Shown piece by piece: positions 1 to 7,190 of a DNA stretch of 11,430 nucleotides. The notes beneath the pieces were generated by a model. The model was given only the letters and a program-made list of their open reading frames with translations, was not told the DNA's origin and did no database searches. Numbering within the stretch: the stretch's first letter is position 1; every line of letters starts with the position of its first letter. The stretch covers positions 1 to 11,430 of the forward strand of contig DMZT01000308.1 in assembly GCA_003484865.1 (NCBI GenBank), in the 5' to 3' direction. Origin of the DNA: Stenotrophomonas sp. (lineage in GTDB: Bacteria; Pseudomonadota; Gammaproteobacteria; Xanthomonadales; Xanthomonadaceae). The position numbers were made by a program, and so were the translations under genes.

Positions 1-20
1 ACCATCAGGATCCTGATGGT
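1..20. repeat. Perfect 20-bp palindrome after the response regulator gene
   Basis: ACCATCAGGATCCTGATGGT equals its own reverse complement and begins 16 bases after the response regulator stop. As RNA it forms an 8-bp stem with a GATC loop. Its place fits a terminator for the phytochrome operon, possibly used from both sides. The bases that would show a U-tract on the minus-strand side lie outside the window. It could also be an operator for a gene further left. Confidence 0.5.
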
Positions 21-36
21 CTTGGTTGTGGCGGCC

Positions 37-510
37 TCAGCCATCGTTTCTACTCTTCCCGCCGAACAATGTGCCGTGGGGTGGCGGCTGGTTGGTGATG
101 CCCCAGAACATGCCCAGGCCCTGGATCGCCTCGAGGAATTCCTTGAAGTCCACCGGCTTGACCACGAAGGCGTTGACGCCCAGCTCGTAGCTGCGGATCA
201 GGTCCTGCTCCTCGCGCGAGGAGGTCAGCATCACCACCGGGGTGCTGCTGAGGGCGCGGTCGCTGCGGATTTCCTTGAGCACTTCCAGGCCATTGAGCTT
301 GGGCAGTTTCAAATCCAGCAGCACCACCACCGGGCCACCGTGCATGGCGCCTTCATAGGGACCCTGGCAGCGGAGATACTCCAGCGCTTCCACGCCGTCG
401 CGCACATGGGTCACGTCGTTGAGCAGCTGGCAGCGCGCAAGCGCCGCCATGGTCAGCTCAGCGTCTTTCGGGTTGTCTTCTACGAGCAGGATCGGTCGCA
501 GATCTCTCAT
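37..510 (-). CDS. Single-domain response regulator, phytochrome partner (Rcp1/CheY-like)
   Basis: A 157-residue receiver domain with no DNA-binding output domain. Visible receiver features are the acidic pair E11/D12 (LLVEDNPKDAEL), the phospho-acceptor D66 in VLLDLKLPKLNG, T96 in VMLTSS and K118 in VVKPVD. The tail after K118 (FKEFLEAIQGLGMFWGITN) resembles the Rcp1-type regulators that pair with phytochrome kinases. The start ATG overlaps the kinase stop codon (ATGA), and a GGAG lies 7 bases upstream, inside the last kinase codons, so translation is probably coupled to it. It should accept phosphate from the phytochrome kinase next door. With no output domain, it must act through protein contact or a phosphorelay with a partner outside the window. 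The family call is firm; the downstream target is unknown. Confidence 0.95.
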   Translation of the reverse strand: MRDLRPILLVEDNPKDAELTMAALARCQLLNDVTHVRDGVEALEYLRCQGPYEGAMHGGPVVVLLDLKLPKLNGLEVLKEIRSDRALSSTPVVMLTSSREEQDLIRSYELGVNAFVVKPVDFKEFLEAIQGLGMFWGITNQPPPHGTLFGGKSRNDG

Positions 511-2744
511 AGGTGGTCTCCAGTAACAAAGGGGATGGTGAAATAGAAGGTGGCGCCGGCGCCTACCTGGCCTTCGGCCCAGGTGCGGCCGCCATGGCGG
601 GTGATGATGCGGTGCACGTTGGCCAGGCCGATGCCGGTGCCTTCGTACTCATCGACGTGATGCAGCCGCTGGAACACGCCGAACAGCTTGTCCACATAGC
701 GCATGTCGAAACCGCAGCCATTGTCTTTCACGAAGAAGATGTCTTCCGTGTCATTGCGCTCGTGTCCGATCTCGATGCGTGGCTCGGGCGTGTCGCGGGT
801 GAACTTGATCGCATTGGACAGCAGGTTCTGCCAGACCAGCCGCAGCATGCCGGGGTCGGCCAGCACCTTGGGCAGGGCGGCGATCCTCCAGTCGATGGCG
901 CGCCCGGTGTACTCCATATCGAGCTTGCGGCGCACGTCGTCGGCCAGGGCGGTCATGTCCATCGCGATCTGGCCCATGGTCGAGCGGCCCATCTGCGAGA
1001 AGCTGAGCAGGTCATCCACCAGCGTCCCTGCCGATTTTGCCGACTCCACGATGGTCTCGAGGAATCTCTTTTCTGAATCGTTCAATCGCTCGCCGGCCGA
1101 GGACCACAGCAGTTCCGAGTAACCGACGATGTGGCGGAACGGCGCCCGCAGGTCATGGCTGACCGAATAGGAGAACGCTTCGAGCTCCTTGTTGCTGCGG
1201 AGCAGTTGTTCATTCAACGCCGCCATCTCCTCGGCCTTGCGCAGCACGATGTCCACGATCGCGGTGCGCAGCTCCAGCGCGGCATCACGGTCCACCTCGT
1301 TCCAGGGCAGCGACTGCTCGCGCACCGTCTGCTTCCAGCCTTCGAAGGAGGTGCGTGGCGACAGTGGCTGATCGGTCTCTACCTTGCGTGGGTCACCGCC
1401 CCAGCGAACGGTGCGGACGACCTCCGGCCGGAACCAGATCACGAAGCTGTCGTGGATCTGCGAGATGGAGATGGCCAGCACGCCACTGGCGACGCCGGCG
1501 AAGGCTTCGGCGTGCTGCCATTGCTGCGCGAGCGTGTCGGTGCAGAAAATGTCGCCATCGATCGGCTGGGCGGTCAACCACTGGACCAGCTGCATCACCT
1601 GGGGCTGGCTCGGGCAGTCGCCGTGCAGGATGCATTCGCCACGGTGCACGATCGCCGCACCGGCCGATTGGGTCAGTGCGAGCAGGCTGCGTTGATCGCG
1701 GCCGAGCGCGGCCATGAAGTCGGTATCGCCGGCCATCCGGCCGAGCAGCCGCACCTGGATGGCGCGGCGTGCAATGCGTTCTTCGACCAGCACCGCGCGC
1801 TGTTTCAGCGAAATCTGCAGCGACAGGATCTGGCCGATGAACTCGCAGGCCGTGCGCACGTGGTACGGCACGCGGCGCGCGAGCTGGTTGTGGCAGGAGA
1901 TCAGGCCCCACAGTTCGCCCTCGCACAGCACCGAGACCGACATCGATGCACCGGTGCCCATGTTGCGCATGTACTGCAGGTGCACCGGGGAGACGCTGCG
2001 CAGCATGGCCGGGCCGAGGTCGGTGGGCGGCGCCTCGGCGATCGCGGGCACGCGCACCAGCGGCACCGGGGTGTAGTGGCTGTCAGCGATCAGCCGGATC
2101 CGGTTCTGCCGATACAGCTCACGCGCCTGTGCGGGAATGTCCGATTCCGGGAAGCGCAGATCGAGGTAGGAGGGCAACACGCTGTTGCGGTCCTCGGCCA
2201 CGACCGCACCGTTCCAGTCCGGGTCGAACTGGTAGATCATCGTGCGGTCGAAGCCGGTCAGCTCGCGGATATGCACGGCGGCGATCTCACACAGGGCCTG
2301 CGTGGTGGGCGCCCGCTCGATCGCAGCCATGAAGCGGCGGATCGAGGGATAGAGGTCTTCCAGCGAGCCTGGCTCGCCCGGCACCGGGGCCTCCAGCTCG
2401 ATGATGACGTCATCCCCGATGCGGTGCGCCACCGTAGGGTGGTGGCCGGCCGTGCCGACCGGATGCGCGCCAAGGAATTGCGAGGCACCTTGCTCCAGCG
2501 CTACCAGCAGCGGCCTGCAGTGGGCCAGCGTACCGCCGAGCACTGCCTCCAGGGGCTGGCCCAGCGGATCGCCCAGCACCTCGATGAGCTCCGGTCGCGC
2601 GACGGCGCGGGCCTTGACGGTCAAGGTGAAGTGATCGAGGACCAGGATCAATCCGTAGGGCTGGATCGCGCCAGGGGTGCGGATCGGCTCACGCGCGCAG
2701 CTGGACAGATCCAAGGCGCTTGCGCCGGAATTCCTCGAGGACAT
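507..2744 (-). CDS. bphP: Bacteriophytochrome sensor histidine kinase (PAS-GAF-PHY-HisKA-HATPase)
   Basis: A 745-residue red/far-red photoreceptor kinase of normal length for the family. The biliverdin-attaching cysteine is C16 (SSCAREPIRTPGAIQPYG) at the head of the PAS domain. The GAF domain (about 145-315) keeps Y171, the PESDIP motif with D202, Y211, H255 in SPVHLQYMRNMG and H285 in LISCHN. The PHY domain (about 330-505) keeps the WFRPE segment and the tongue motif PRTSF, whose R464 is expected to pair with D202. A probable coiled coil leads to the H-box with H530 (SVSHDLRAPFRHI), then the N-box N640/N644, G1 DNGCGF (D674) and G2 GTGIGLAN. All residues needed for chromophore binding and kinase activity seem present. 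The start at 2744 has AGGAG at 2752-2756, 7 bases upstream. No haem oxygenase gene (bphO) is next to it, so biliverdin must be made from a gene elsewhere. Confidence 0.98.
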   Translation of the reverse strand: MSSRNSGASALDLSSCAREPIRTPGAIQPYGLILVLDHFTLTVKARAVARPELIEVLGDPLGQPLEAVLGGTLAHCRPLLVALEQGASQFLGAHPVGTAGHHPTVAHRIGDDVIIELEAPVPGEPGSLEDLYPSIRRFMAAIERAPTTQALCEIAAVHIRELTGFDRTMIYQFDPDWNGAVVAEDRNSVLPSYLDLRFPESDIPAQARELYRQNRIRLIADSHYTPVPLVRVPAIAEAPPTDLGPAMLRSVSPVHLQYMRNMGTGASMSVSVLCEGELWGLISCHNQLARRVPYHVRTACEFIGQILSLQISLKQRAVLVEERIARRAIQVRLLGRMAGDTDFMAALGRDQRSLLALTQSAGAAIVHRGECILHGDCPSQPQVMQLVQWLTAQPIDGDIFCTDTLAQQWQHAEAFAGVASGVLAISISQIHDSFVIWFRPEVVRTVRWGGDPRKVETDQPLSPRTSFEGWKQTVREQSLPWNEVDRDAALELRTAIVDIVLRKAEEMAALNEQLLRSNKELEAFSYSVSHDLRAPFRHIVGYSELLWSSAGERLNDSEKRFLETIVESAKSAGTLVDDLLSFSQMGRSTMGQIAMDMTALADDVRRKLDMEYTGRAIDWRIAALPKVLADPGMLRLVWQNLLSNAIKFTRDTPEPRIEIGHERNDTEDIFFVKDNGCGFDMRYVDKLFGVFQRLHHVDEYEGTGIGLANVHRIITRHGGRTWAEGQVGAGATFYFTIPFVTGDHL

Positions 2745-2920
2745 TCATTGACTCCTGCTCGTTGCCAGTGGTGACCACCGCGCGAATGGCACGGCGTCGC
2801 CTGGTCGTCAGGAGCTCACACCGTCCACTGCGACGCGGTGTGCCACAGTTCCCTCATTTTTGCATAGGCGATCATCCTGGTCCGTGAGGATGAGACGGAG
2901 TTCCTTGCGTTGCTGGAATG
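2745..2920. promoter_or_regulatory. Intergenic leader of the phytochrome operon with three inverted repeats
   Basis: A 176-base gap between the receptor stop and the phytochrome start. It contains a 7-bp inverted repeat TCATCCT/AGGATGA (2872-2878 and 2887-2893, 8-base loop) that begins 27 bases after the receptor stop. It has no U-tract on the minus-strand side, so it is at best a weak or factor-dependent terminator. A second 7-bp repeat is CACACCG/CGGTGTG (2817-2823 and 2836-2842). A short dyad GTGGT-G-ACCAC (2768-2778) lies 24 bases upstream of the phytochrome ATG. I see no convincing -35/-10 pair. The gap suggests the phytochrome pair can have its own promoter, but this is inference. Confidence 0.4.
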
Positions 2921-5485
2921 CTAGTCCCAACGGTAACGCACCGTCGCCGACCACAGCCCGCCCGAGCCATCGACCGGGCCGCCATTGGCGTACCGGTAGT
3001 ATTCGTTCGCGGCGAGCAGCGGCTCAGGCAGTTTCGTGACCTTGCGGTCGAAGACGTTGTTGGCGTTCAAGGCCACGTCCCAGCCACCGGGCAGGGTGGC
3101 GCCCAGCTGCAGATCGGTGATCCACAGGCCGCCGATGTCATACGCGATCTCGGCCTGGCCGGCATACGGCCCGCTGGTGGCCACCGTGGTGGGGGAGCCA
3201 TAGCGCTGGATATCGCCATAACGGCTCTGGCGCAGGCCGACCCGGTAGCGGCCGAGCGACCAGTCCAGGCCAAGCACCTGGCGGGACTTCGGCGCCTTGT
3301 ACAGCAGTTCGTTCTGCGAGCCGGTGCTGAAGACCGGCACATTGAAGGCCGCCAACACCGCGGGCGTGGGGGCCAGGCCGGTGATCTTCGCGCGGGTATG
3401 GCTGCTGGCCAGGGTCCAGCGCAGGGCACCGGCGCGGCCAAGATCCCAGCGCCCTTCCAGCGTCGCCTCCACGCCTTCGGTGCGGGTGTCGGCGGCATTG
3501 ATGAAGTAGCGCACACCGTCCTGGGCACCGAGCCCGACCGAGGTCACCAGCGCACCGGAGCCGGGATACAGGCCCTCGCGGAAGGTGGTGGACAGGGCAA
3601 TGCGATCGTCCACATCGATGCGGTAGGCATCCACGGTCAGTGATGCGCCCTGCCACGGCTCGGCCACGATCCCCAGGCTGAGGCTGCGCGAGGTTTCCGG
3701 GCGCAGTGGCTGCGCGCCCAGGGCGATGGCCTGCGGCGAGCCGGCCTGCAGGATGTGGTCGGTGTAGAAATTGCCATTGGAGGTGTTGCGGTAGGCCTGC
3801 GCGGCCAAGGAGGGAGCCTGGAAGCCGTTGCTGATCGTGCCGCGCAGGGCAAGCCGGGGGTGCAGGGCAAAGCGGGTCGAAAGGCGGCCGGTGCTCTCGC
3901 TGCCGAAATCGGAGTAGCGCTCGTGCCGGCCGGCAAGGTCCACGCGCCAGCGTGTGCCCAGATCGGCAGCGACGCCCACGTACACCGCGCCGCTGTCGCG
4001 GCTGACATCCACCGCATCTTCCGGCCGATAGCCGGGCAGGGCCTGCGAGCCGCCCAGGCCGATGCCCAGTTCGGTGCCGGCATACGGACCATCCAGCACC
4101 CGCTGCCCGCCATGGGTATAGGACTGTACGTCGCCGGCGCCGATCCGGTAGCGCTCGTCGCGGTACTCCGCACCCGCGCTGAGCTCCAGTGGCGCGGCCA
4201 GCCACGCGGTCTGCAGCTGGCGGCGCACATCCAGATTGTGGGTCCAGGCGCTGTAGCGCAGGTCGCCGATATAGAAGTCGGTCTGGCTGTCCAGCCCATA
4301 AGTGGGGTTGATGCTGTTGTGCAGGTTGATGTCCATCGCATCGCGCCCGTAGCCGCTGCTGAGGTCCCAATCCCACTCGCCGAACTGGCCGCGCACGCCC
4401 AGCGTCAGCGCGCCATCGTTCTCGTCGATGTGCTCGGTGGGGGCGAAGCCATCCGGATCGATGGCCCGGACCACTTCGTTGCGCAGCGGCTGGCGGAAGT
4501 TCTGCGGTGCCCATGCATCGCGCTGGGCGAGCGTCAGCAGCCCGTAGGCCTCTACCGTCGCCGCCAGAGGCAGGCTGGCATTGGCGGTGGCGGTCTTGGT
4601 GCGGAACGCGCGGATGCCACGATTGCGCCAGGCATTGTTGTCGCGGGTCGCTTCGCGCGGATCGGGCGTGGCACCGGCGGGCAGCGTCGGGTTGCTGGCC
4701 TGGTTGCCCCCCGGGCGGATCGCATTGCCGGCGGCGTCCCTGGGGAAGTAGTACAGGAAGGTGTCGCGGGCGGGGCTGGTGTAGTTGGTGGCGTGCTGGT
4801 CGTCCAGCTGGGCGGCCAGGTGCAGATAGCCGCCGTGGCCGATGCCGAAACCGGCATCGGCCTGCACCACGCGGGAGCGACCCTCGCCGGCGAAGTAGGT
4901 GCCATCGCGGTAGGAGACGTTGCCGCCACGCGCCGCCTTGTTGGTGACGATATTGATCACCCCGGCGATGGCGTCCGAGCCATAGATCGCCGAGGCGCCA
5001 TCGCGCAGCACTTCGATGCGTTCGATCGCCCCGGTGGGGATCAGGGCGAGATCGGCCGGTGCGGCGCCGCCGAAACCACCGGCGCCCAGCAGTGCGGTGG
5101 CGTGGCGGCGTTTGCCATCCACCAGCACCAGCACGTGGCTGGCGTTGAGGCCGCGCAGCTGTCCGGCGCGCACCATGCTGTTCAGATCGCCGGTTTCCAG
5201 CGGCAGGTTGAAGCTGGGCACGGTGGTGTTGAGCACATCCAGCAGGCTCGTCGCGTTGGCCGCGCGGATGTCGTCGGCCGACAGCACGTCGATCGGTGAC
5301 GCGCTTTCGCGCACGGTGCGGCCTTGGGCGCGGGTGCCGGTCACGGTGACGGTATCGAGCGTGGCGGTGCTGGTAGCGGTGATGGCACTGGCATTCGTCT
5401 CCGGCGCTGCGTGGGCGGCAAGCGGCAGGGAGAGTGCGGAAACGATGGCGAGGGCCAACGGCAGGCGATGGTGCGTGGACAGCAT
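2921..5485 (-). CDS. TonB-dependent outer-membrane receptor
   Basis: An 854-residue gated beta-barrel transporter. A Sec signal peptide (MLSTHHRLPLALAIVSALSL then PLAAHA) is cut near residue 26. A TonB-box-like stretch LDTVTVTGTR follows at 43-52, then the plug domain (about 60-182) with the hallmark segments LRGLNASHVLVLVDGKRRH and IERIEVLRDGASAIYGSDAI. The rest is barrel, with a LNANNVFDRK motif near the end. The frame is open up to 5527, but the 5485 ATG is preferred because it begins the signal peptide directly and has GGGGA just upstream, while the 5527 codon has no ribosome site. The last residue is Asp after RYRW, not the usual terminal aromatic, so the assembly signal is slightly atypical. 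The plug motifs place it in the broad iron-complex receptor class, but the substrate cannot be told. It follows five genes for exported redox proteins, which suggests that its cargo is redox-processed in the periplasm. Confidence 0.96.
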   Translation of the reverse strand: MLSTHHRLPLALAIVSALSLPLAAHAAPETNASAITATSTATLDTVTVTGTRAQGRTVRESASPIDVLSADDIRAANATSLLDVLNTTVPSFNLPLETGDLNSMVRAGQLRGLNASHVLVLVDGKRRHATALLGAGGFGGAAPADLALIPTGAIERIEVLRDGASAIYGSDAIAGVINIVTNKAARGGNVSYRDGTYFAGEGRSRVVQADAGFGIGHGGYLHLAAQLDDQHATNYTSPARDTFLYYFPRDAAGNAIRPGGNQASNPTLPAGATPDPREATRDNNAWRNRGIRAFRTKTATANASLPLAATVEAYGLLTLAQRDAWAPQNFRQPLRNEVVRAIDPDGFAPTEHIDENDGALTLGVRGQFGEWDWDLSSGYGRDAMDINLHNSINPTYGLDSQTDFYIGDLRYSAWTHNLDVRRQLQTAWLAAPLELSAGAEYRDERYRIGAGDVQSYTHGGQRVLDGPYAGTELGIGLGGSQALPGYRPEDAVDVSRDSGAVYVGVAADLGTRWRVDLAGRHERYSDFGSESTGRLSTRFALHPRLALRGTISNGFQAPSLAAQAYRNTSNGNFYTDHILQAGSPQAIALGAQPLRPETSRSLSLGIVAEPWQGASLTVDAYRIDVDDRIALSTTFREGLYPGSGALVTSVGLGAQDGVRYFINAADTRTEGVEATLEGRWDLGRAGALRWTLASSHTRAKITGLAPTPAVLAAFNVPVFSTGSQNELLYKAPKSRQVLGLDWSLGRYRVGLRQSRYGDIQRYGSPTTVATSGPYAGQAEIAYDIGGLWITDLQLGATLPGGWDVALNANNVFDRKVTKLPEPLLAANEYYRYANGGPVDGSGGLWSATVRYRWD

Positions 5486-5558
5486 GGAAGATCCCCAGGG
5501 AGAAGAAAGGCCGATGCGCAGGGGCATGCGGCGGGCAGGCTACGGCGGTAGTGCCGGA

Positions 5559-5633
5559 TCAGCAGGTGCGGTGACGCAGCGCACCCGGACAACAGCGTTC
5601 GGCCGCGGCGGCGATGCGCCGGGCGTGGATCAC
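5559..5633 (-). CDS. Candidate 24-residue cysteine-containing leader or small peptide ORF
   Basis: A GTG at 5633 overlaps the TGA of the upstream TlpA gene (GTGA) and opens 24 codons ending in ERCCPGALRHRTC and TGA. The stop is 73 bases before the receptor ATG. It holds three cysteine codons, two adjacent and one as the last sense codon. About 19 of 24 third positions are G or C, in line with the neighbouring genes. Nothing else proves translation, and a GTGA overlap can arise by chance in GC-rich DNA. If translated it could be a cysteine-responsive leader for the receptor gene, a principle known from polycysteine leader ORFs in mycobacteria, or a small substrate peptide. Chance remains the most likely explanation. 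Confidence 0.25.
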   Translation of the reverse strand: MIHARRIAAAAERCCPGALRHRTC

Positions 5634-6166
5634 GGCGCGCCCCTCGCGGCAGCGGCCCAGCGCTCGAGATCGGCCGGATGCAGCGGTCCGTTGTGGACCT
5701 GCAGCACCGTGCCCTGCGCATCGATCAACACCGAGAAGGGCAGCGTGCCGATGCGGTTGCCGAACGAGGCGGCGGTACCGGGGGGGCCGTCGCTCTCCAC
5801 CAGTTGCGGATAGGTGAGCTGAAGCTGGTCGCGCAGGGCGTTGGCAGCCTCGATGTCGTCCAGTGCGATGCCGACCACCTGCACGCCGTTCGGCAGCGGT
5901 GCCTGCGCCTGCGAGAAATGCTGCAGGTCCGGCAGCTCCTTCAGGCAGGGCCCGCACCAGCTGGCCCAGTAATTGAGCAGCACCGGGCGGCCGCGCCATT
6001 GCGCCAGCGCCGCCGGGGCGCCGTCCAGATCGGTCCAGTGCAGGGCAGGTGCCGCCTGGCCGGCAGGGGCGGGGGGTGTTGGCGGGGCGGCGTGCGATGC
6101 CAGGGGCAGCGCGAGCATCAGTGCGGTGGCCAGCAGCGCCGGCAGATGCGAAGCAGGAGAAGTCAT
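5630..6166 (-). CDS. TlpA-like periplasmic thioredoxin (WCGPC)
   Basis: A 178-residue exported thiol-disulfide oxidoreductase. A signal peptide with a leucine/alanine core ends at ASHA, about residue 26. The mature part starts with a proline-rich linker and folds as TlpA/ResA: NYWASWCGPCLKELPDL gives active-site C71/C74, followed by VQVVGIALDD and the cis-proline P143 in TLPFSVLID. Length and order fit the TlpA disulfide reductase family, which usually keeps periplasmic thiols reduced, for example during cytochrome c maturation. Its ATG overlaps the peroxidase stop (ATGA), with no clear ribosome site of its own, so translation is probably coupled. Because the upstream neighbour is a c-type haem protein, one plausible job is reduction of the CXXCH cysteines before haem attachment. 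Service to another partner in the cluster is equally possible. Confidence 0.93.
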   Translation of the reverse strand: MTSPASHLPALLATALMLALPLASHAAPPTPPAPAGQAAPALHWTDLDGAPAALAQWRGRPVLLNYWASWCGPCLKELPDLQHFSQAQAPLPNGVQVVGIALDDIEAANALRDQLQLTYPQLVESDGPPGTAASFGNRIGTLPFSVLIDAQGTVLQVHNGPLHPADLERWAAAARGAP

Positions 6167-7164
6167 GGAGGGGAGGCCGTCGAAGACGTCGCACGCGACG
6201 CGAAGCGGTCATCGGTCAGGGTGTGCAGGAACTGTTCGATATCGTCGATCTCCGCTTCGGTCAGGTGCAGCGGATCGCGCAGCTGTGCATCACGGCCGAT
6301 CGAATCGGGGATCACCTTGCCGGGGTCGTCGTAGTACACGATCACCTCGCGCAGGGTCTTGAACATGCCGTTGTGCATGTACGGCGCGGTCAGTGCGACG
6401 TTGCGCAGGCCGGGTACCTTGAACTCGCCCTTCTGCGTGGGATCGCCGGTGATGCCGCCGCGGCCTTCGTCATTGAACTCGCGGCCGTTGTAGATGCCGA
6501 TGTTCTTGAAACGGTCCGAGGTGAAATCCTCGCCGGCGTGGCAGCTCACGCACTGGGCCTTGGTGATGAACAGCAGGCGGCCGCGCTTGGCCGCGTTGCT
6601 GATCGCGTCTTCCTGGCCGAGCGCATAGCGGTCGTAGGGACTGTCCACGGTATTGAGGGTCTTCTGGTAGGCGCCCAGCGCCCGGCCCAGCGTCCGCGGG
6701 CTGGGTGCGGCGTTGTAGGTCGCCTGGAAGCGCGCGACCCACGCCGGGTCTGCAAGCAGCCGGGCCACTGCCTGATCCACCGGCAGATCCATTTCCAGCG
6801 GATTGGCGATCGGCGCCAGGGCCTGCTCTTCCAGGGTTTCGCTGCGGCCATCCCAGAAGAAGCGGGTCCGCCCGGCACTGTTCATCACGCTGGGGGTATT
6901 GCGGGTGCCCACACGGCCTTCCACGCCCAGGCTGAGCGCACGGTCATCGGCGAATGCGCGGGCGGGCTGGTGGCAGCTGGCGCACGACACCGTGCGGTCG
7001 CGCGACAGGATGGGATCGAAGAACAACTGGCGGCCCAGCTGGGCGCGTGGGTTGTCGGAGAGATCGCCGTCGTAGGTCGGGGCATCGGCGGAAAACACCG
7101 GCGCCAGTACCGCAACGCCGATCAGCGCGGCCAGCAGGGCAAGGGAGCGGACAGGGCGGGGCAT
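6163..7164 (-). CDS. Di-haem cytochrome c peroxidase, MauG-like
   Basis: A 333-residue periplasmic di-haem enzyme. The signal peptide MPRPVRSLALLAALIGVAVL ends near FSA, residue 26. Two haem c motifs are visible, C61-A-S-C-H65 and C205-V-S-C-H209. Between them, RFFWDGRSETLEEQA supplies the conserved tryptophan (W104) that bridges the haems in this family. The C-terminal segment FKVPGLRNVALTAPYMHNG is typical. In the segment TLREVIVYYDD, the position that carries the haem-ligand Met in classical CcpA appears to be Tyr (Y278), as in MauG, which suggests an oxidase or protein-modifying role rather than plain peroxide removal. The frame stays open to 7245, but the 7164 ATG starts the signal peptide directly. 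It lies 13 bases after the previous stop, just beyond a perfect stem-loop. The exact substrate is unknown. Confidence 0.95.
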   Translation of the reverse strand: MPRPVRSLALLAALIGVAVLAPVFSADAPTYDGDLSDNPRAQLGRQLFFDPILSRDRTVSCASCHQPARAFADDRALSLGVEGRVGTRNTPSVMNSAGRTRFFWDGRSETLEEQALAPIANPLEMDLPVDQAVARLLADPAWVARFQATYNAAPSPRTLGRALGAYQKTLNTVDSPYDRYALGQEDAISNAAKRGRLLFITKAQCVSCHAGEDFTSDRFKNIGIYNGREFNDEGRGGITGDPTQKGEFKVPGLRNVALTAPYMHNGMFKTLREVIVYYDDPGKVIPDSIGRDAQLRDPLHLTEAEIDDIEQFLHTLTDDRFASRATSSTASPP

Positions 7165-7169
7165 GGTGG

Positions 7170-7190
7170 CGCCGCGCTCAACGCGCGGCG
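7170..7190 (-). promoter_or_regulatory. Intercistronic 8-bp stem-loop with stop codon in its loop
   Basis: CGCCGCGC (7170-7177) and GCGCGGCG (7183-7190) are perfectly complementary around a 5-base loop. On the minus-strand transcript the loop contains the TGA that ends the DsbD-alpha-like gene, and the stem finishes 5 bases before the peroxidase ATG. The stem therefore covers the place where a ribosome site would sit. A ribosome terminating on the upstream gene would open it, so it could couple translation of the two genes. The structure is read directly; the role is inferred. Confidence 0.55.

Noticed and set aside
2729..2748. A second ATG four bases upstream of the phytochrome start, opening a 19-codon frame.
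   Set aside because: It overlaps the phytochrome start out of frame, and AGGAG is too close to it (3 bases). The spacing fits the phytochrome ATG.
1131..2774. A long plus-strand open frame of 547 codons opposite the phytochrome gene.
   Set aside because: It is rich in His, Arg, Ala and Gln with no domain pattern and lies entirely opposite a gene with clear motifs. Long antisense frames are common in GC-rich DNA.
2845..2900. GGAAC motifs on the minus strand upstream of the phytochrome gene, considered as ECF sigma -35 boxes.
   Set aside because: No matching -10 motif was found at the proper spacing. The same holds for a GGAAC upstream of the redoxin gene near 9730.
3755..5299. A 514-codon plus-strand open frame opposite the receptor gene.
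   Set aside because: Low-complexity Ala/Gly/Val composition, no recognisable domain, and full overlap with a well-supported receptor.
5547..5575. GTAGTGCCGG, like the start of the GTAG-type REP elements known in Stenotrophomonas.
   Set aside because: The following bases do not form the stem-loop required of such an element.
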